Of a DNA stretch of 64,000 bases, positions 61,808-64,000 are shown one piece after another; the first letter of the stretch is position 1; every line of letters starts with the position of its first letter. The DNA comes from Virgibacillus litoralis (GTDB lineage Bacteria; Bacillota; Bacilli; Bacillales; Amphibacillaceae), in the NCBI RefSeq assembly GCF_017873675.1, contig NZ_JAGGKK010000016.1, forward strand, positions 1 through 64,000, written 5' to 3'. Made by a program: the position numbers and the translations under genes. The notes beneath the pieces were generated by a model. The model made no database searches. It was not told the DNA's origin and saw nothing but the letters and a program-made list of their open reading frames with translations.

Positions 61808-64000
61808 GTGACTAGTCGATCAAAAAAATTCTTTTTGCTAGGTATCAGTTTATTATTACTAATTCCATTTCTACCAGGTAGCTATGTAGATGCAGAAGAA
61901 CATAAGTTAAAGATTAATCCTTCACCACAGGAGATGGAAGTGCTAGGGGAAGGTTTTCCGTTAACTCCTGTTGTTGGAATTGTTGTTGGGGAAGGTACTG
62001 ATGATGCTGCGATTCGTGAGGTTGAACAGGCTTTAAAAGAAGCAGATGTCAAGCGCATTATCCGTAAAAGTTCCGATGAGCCTGCACCTGACACTCCTGT
62101 TACAATTTGGATCGGTGGCCCTGATGAGAATCAGGCGTCCTTAGATATCCTGCAACAACTTGATGTGGATGGTCCTGAAATGTTAAACGATGAGGGACAT
62201 GTGCTAGTCTCAAAATATACTGATAAAAAGCGGATAGTGCTTGCTGGAAAGAATAAAGCAGGGACGTTTTATGCTGCCCAAACTTTTGAACAATTAATTC
62301 AGGAAAAGCAGGGACGTGACTGGATTCCAGCAGTTGAGATACGTGATTGGCCTGAGATGGCAATGCGAGGGTCAATTGAAGGATTTTACGGTCCACCATG
62401 GTCACATGAAGACAGATTAAATCAAATAGAATTTTATAGTGAACATAAAATGAACGAGTATATCTATGCGCCCAAAGATGATCCATATCATCGAGAGGAT
62501 TGGCGCGAACCATATCCGGAAGATGAATTGGATCAACTTGGAGAATTGGTCGATAAAGCAAATCAAAATCATGTAGAGTTTACCTTTTCGCTCTCTCCGG
62601 GTAACACCGTATGTTATTCAGGGGACAGGGATTTTGAATTATTAATGGATAAAATGGAAGCTGTATGGGACTTGGGTGTTCGTTCCTACGCCATTTTTCT
62701 GGATGACATCAGTTATGAACTTCACTGTGAACAGGATCAGGAAAAGTTTGGAGACGATGAAAATCCAACGGCTGCAGCGCAAGCATATCTATTAAATCGT
62801 TTTAATGAAGAATTTATTCAGACTCATGAAGGTGCTAAGCCTCTGATTACGGTTCCAACAGATTATGCAGGAAATGATTCGACAGTATACAGAGAAAGGT
62901 TTGCTAAGTTGGCAGATGAAGACATTGTCGTCATGTGGACCGGTTCTGCAGTAGTCCCCGAAAAAATTGGATCAGATGAAGCAGAACAGGTTTCTCGGAT
63001 TTTTAAACATGACCTATTAATTTGGGACAATTATCCGGTTAATGATTATGACCGAAATCGTCTGTTTCTTGGGCCGCTGGTAAACAGGGATAGTACCTTA
63101 GCAGACCATGGTGTCATTGGCTTGACAGCAAACCCAATGAACGAAGCTGAAGCTTCTAAAATACCATTATATACGATTGCAGATTATACATGGAATCCAA
63201 AAGCCTATGATCCACACGAATCTTGGAAGAGTAGTATTGAATCGTTTGGTGGAGACGTATCGGAAGCTTTAAAAACATTTGCAGAAAATAACTACTCATC
63301 ACCAATTAACGGTTCTGAATCATTAACGCTCAGACCACTTATTCAACAGTTTTGGGATAGTTATGAAGGTGTAATTACAAACGGGGTTAGCCAAGAACTA
63401 CTAGAAGAATTTGCACAGCTTGAAAAGGCGCCAGACAAACTTCAAAACAATTTAGATAATCAAAATTTTCTTGATGAAGTTGCTCCATATCTTGAGAAGT
63501 CGGAGCTATACGGAAAAGCGGGAAAAGCTGCAGTTAAAATGCTGATGGCACAAGAAGAAGACAATGGCGAGTCTGCATGGACTGAGCGGCTAATTTTACA
63601 GAAGGCATTAAAAGATGCGGATGACATATCACAAAAAGTTGCTGAAGGCGTAATTAAACCGTTTTTAACCAACGCCATTCAAAAAAATAATGAGTGGTTT
63701 GGTATCAAAGCAAGTCGTGGTACGAGTACATTAGGAACTTATCAGGATTATTCGCTTTCAAATATGACTGATGAAGATTTAAATACGTATTACTGGAGTA
63801 ATGAGGCAGCTAAGACTGGAGATGCTGTGGGAATTGACCTTGGTGATCGTTTCACAGTTGAATCTATTGAACTACTAATGGGTACAGGTGAAAAGTCTGC
63901 TGATTATATTCATCATGGTGTACTAGAGTATTCCCTAGATGGAGAAAACTGGACTGCATTGACTGAAAAACATAATCAGGCAGAAATACAGGCTGAGACA
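61808..64000 (+). CDS. Secreted GH84 beta-N-acetylglucosaminidase (partial, runs off the window)
   Basis: The open frame is 731 codons up to the window edge. A signal peptide (about 1-30, cleavage near VDAEE) leads to a GH20b-type N-domain (about 35-170). The GH84 catalytic domain follows: RGSIEGFYGPPWSHEDRL, HKMNEYIYAPKDDPYHREDWREPYP and the catalytic Asp pair FLDDISYELHC. A helical region then leads into an F5/8-type C module (GIDLGDRFTVESIELLMGTG). It would release GlcNAc from glycans such as mucin or chitin debris. GTG 61808 follows AAGGAAGGTG. Confidence 0.92.
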   Translation, partial: MTSRSKKFFLLGISLLLLIPFLPGSYVDAEEHKLKINPSPQEMEVLGEGFPLTPVVGIVVGEGTDDAAIREVEQALKEADVKRIIRKSSDEPAPDTPVTIWIGGPDENQASLDILQQLDVDGPEMLNDEGHVLVSKYTDKKRIVLAGKNKAGTFYAAQTFEQLIQEKQGRDWIPAVEIRDWPEMAMRGSIEGFYGPPWSHEDRLNQIEFYSEHKMNEYIYAPKDDPYHREDWREPYPEDELDQLGELVDKANQNHVEFTFSLSPGNTVCYSGDRDFELLMDKMEAVWDLGVRSYAIFLDDISYELHCEQDQEKFGDDENPTAAAQAYLLNRFNEEFIQTHEGAKPLITVPTDYAGNDSTVYRERFAKLADEDIVVMWTGSAVVPEKIGSDEAEQVSRIFKHDLLIWDNYPVNDYDRNRLFLGPLVNRDSTLADHGVIGLTANPMNEAEASKIPLYTIADYTWNPKAYDPHESWKSSIESFGGDVSEALKTFAENNYSSPINGSESLTLRPLIQQFWDSYEGVITNGVSQELLEEFAQLEKAPDKLQNNLDNQNFLDEVAPYLEKSELYGKAGKAAVKMLMAQEEDNGESAWTERLILQKALKDADDISQKVAEGVIKPFLTNAIQKNNEWFGIKASRGTSTLGTYQDYSLSNMTDEDLNTYYWSNEAAKTGDAVGIDLGDRFTVESIELLMGTGEKSADYIHHGVLEYSLDGENWTALTEKHNQAEIQAET

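Noticed and set aside
62100-62561. 153-codon frame opposite the GH84 gene
   Set aside because: Antisense shadow of a clearly coding gene.
1-64000. CRISPR arrays, tRNA or rRNA genes, prophage
   Set aside because: No regular spacer-repeat pattern, no recognisable tRNA or rRNA sequence, and no phage structural or integrase genes.

Overview
The window looks like chromosome of a low-GC, spore-forming, probably salt- or alkali-adapted Bacillaceae (Virgibacillus/Oceanobacillus/Lentibacillus type). This is inferred from gene content and composition: AT-rich Bacillus-style genes with strong AGGAGG ribosome sites, an SspO-type small spore protein, CotF-like coat proteins, a YkuI-type EAL protein, a YoaS/YozG-type pair, and many short interspersed repeats. 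No rRNA, tRNA or CRISPR array was recognised.

Layout. 0.1-2.3 kb: a repeat, an ArsR regulator with an SRPBCC protein, and a class I fructose-bisphosphate aldolase. 3.1-14 kb: what reads as a complete taurine dissimilation cluster. It has a TRAP transporter (order M-P-Q), a GntR/UTRA regulator, alanine dehydrogenase (frameshifted near its 3' end), a taurine:pyruvate-type aminotransferase, a LysR regulator, sulfoacetaldehyde acetyltransferase (Xsc) and a convergent YeiH-family putative sulfite/sulfate exporter. Together these would import taurine, transaminate it, recycle alanine to pyruvate, release sulfite and acetyl phosphate, and export the sulfur. 14.2-14.9 kb is a 729-bp element with inverted ends. 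15-22 kb is mostly housekeeping (FMN reductase, AlaX-type editing protein, TerC, UbiA prenyltransferase).

22.5-31 kb is a probable defence island: DUF6361 protein, PLD-type nuclease and SF2 helicase in overlapping order, followed by a DUF6884 protein, a small unknown protein and an HNH endonuclease with a probable sulfur-binding domain (phosphorothioate-DNA type IV restriction). A TxpA-like type I toxin with a converging antisense RNA lies at 33.5-33.7 kb, and a decayed second copy at 50.1 kb. 35.4-43.6 kb is a cassette-like array: about a dozen small, unrelated, co-directional genes separated by a degenerate repeat whose stem changes sequence but keeps pairing. An IS110-family transposase pseudogene interrupts it.

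44-54 kb holds a VOC protein, SDR with divergent WYL regulator, DinB, DUF3231, a strikingly GC-rich DUF899 gene, a pseudogene, spore coat genes, an MBL hydrolase and a YitT protein. 54.6-59 kb holds an EAL protein, an HD-GYP protein, a 21-residue Trp/Cys-rich peptide gene with a perfect ribosome site, and a PqqD-like/M50 membrane peptidase. The last two may be a new ribosomally made peptide (RiPP or signal) system. 59-64 kb holds MetA, a small spore-like protein, an ArAE-type membrane protein and a GH84 glycosidase that runs off the window.

The points most worth following up are the CWWCPW peptide/M50 peptidase pair, the cassette-like array with structure-conserved repeats, and the DUF6361-PLD-helicase island.
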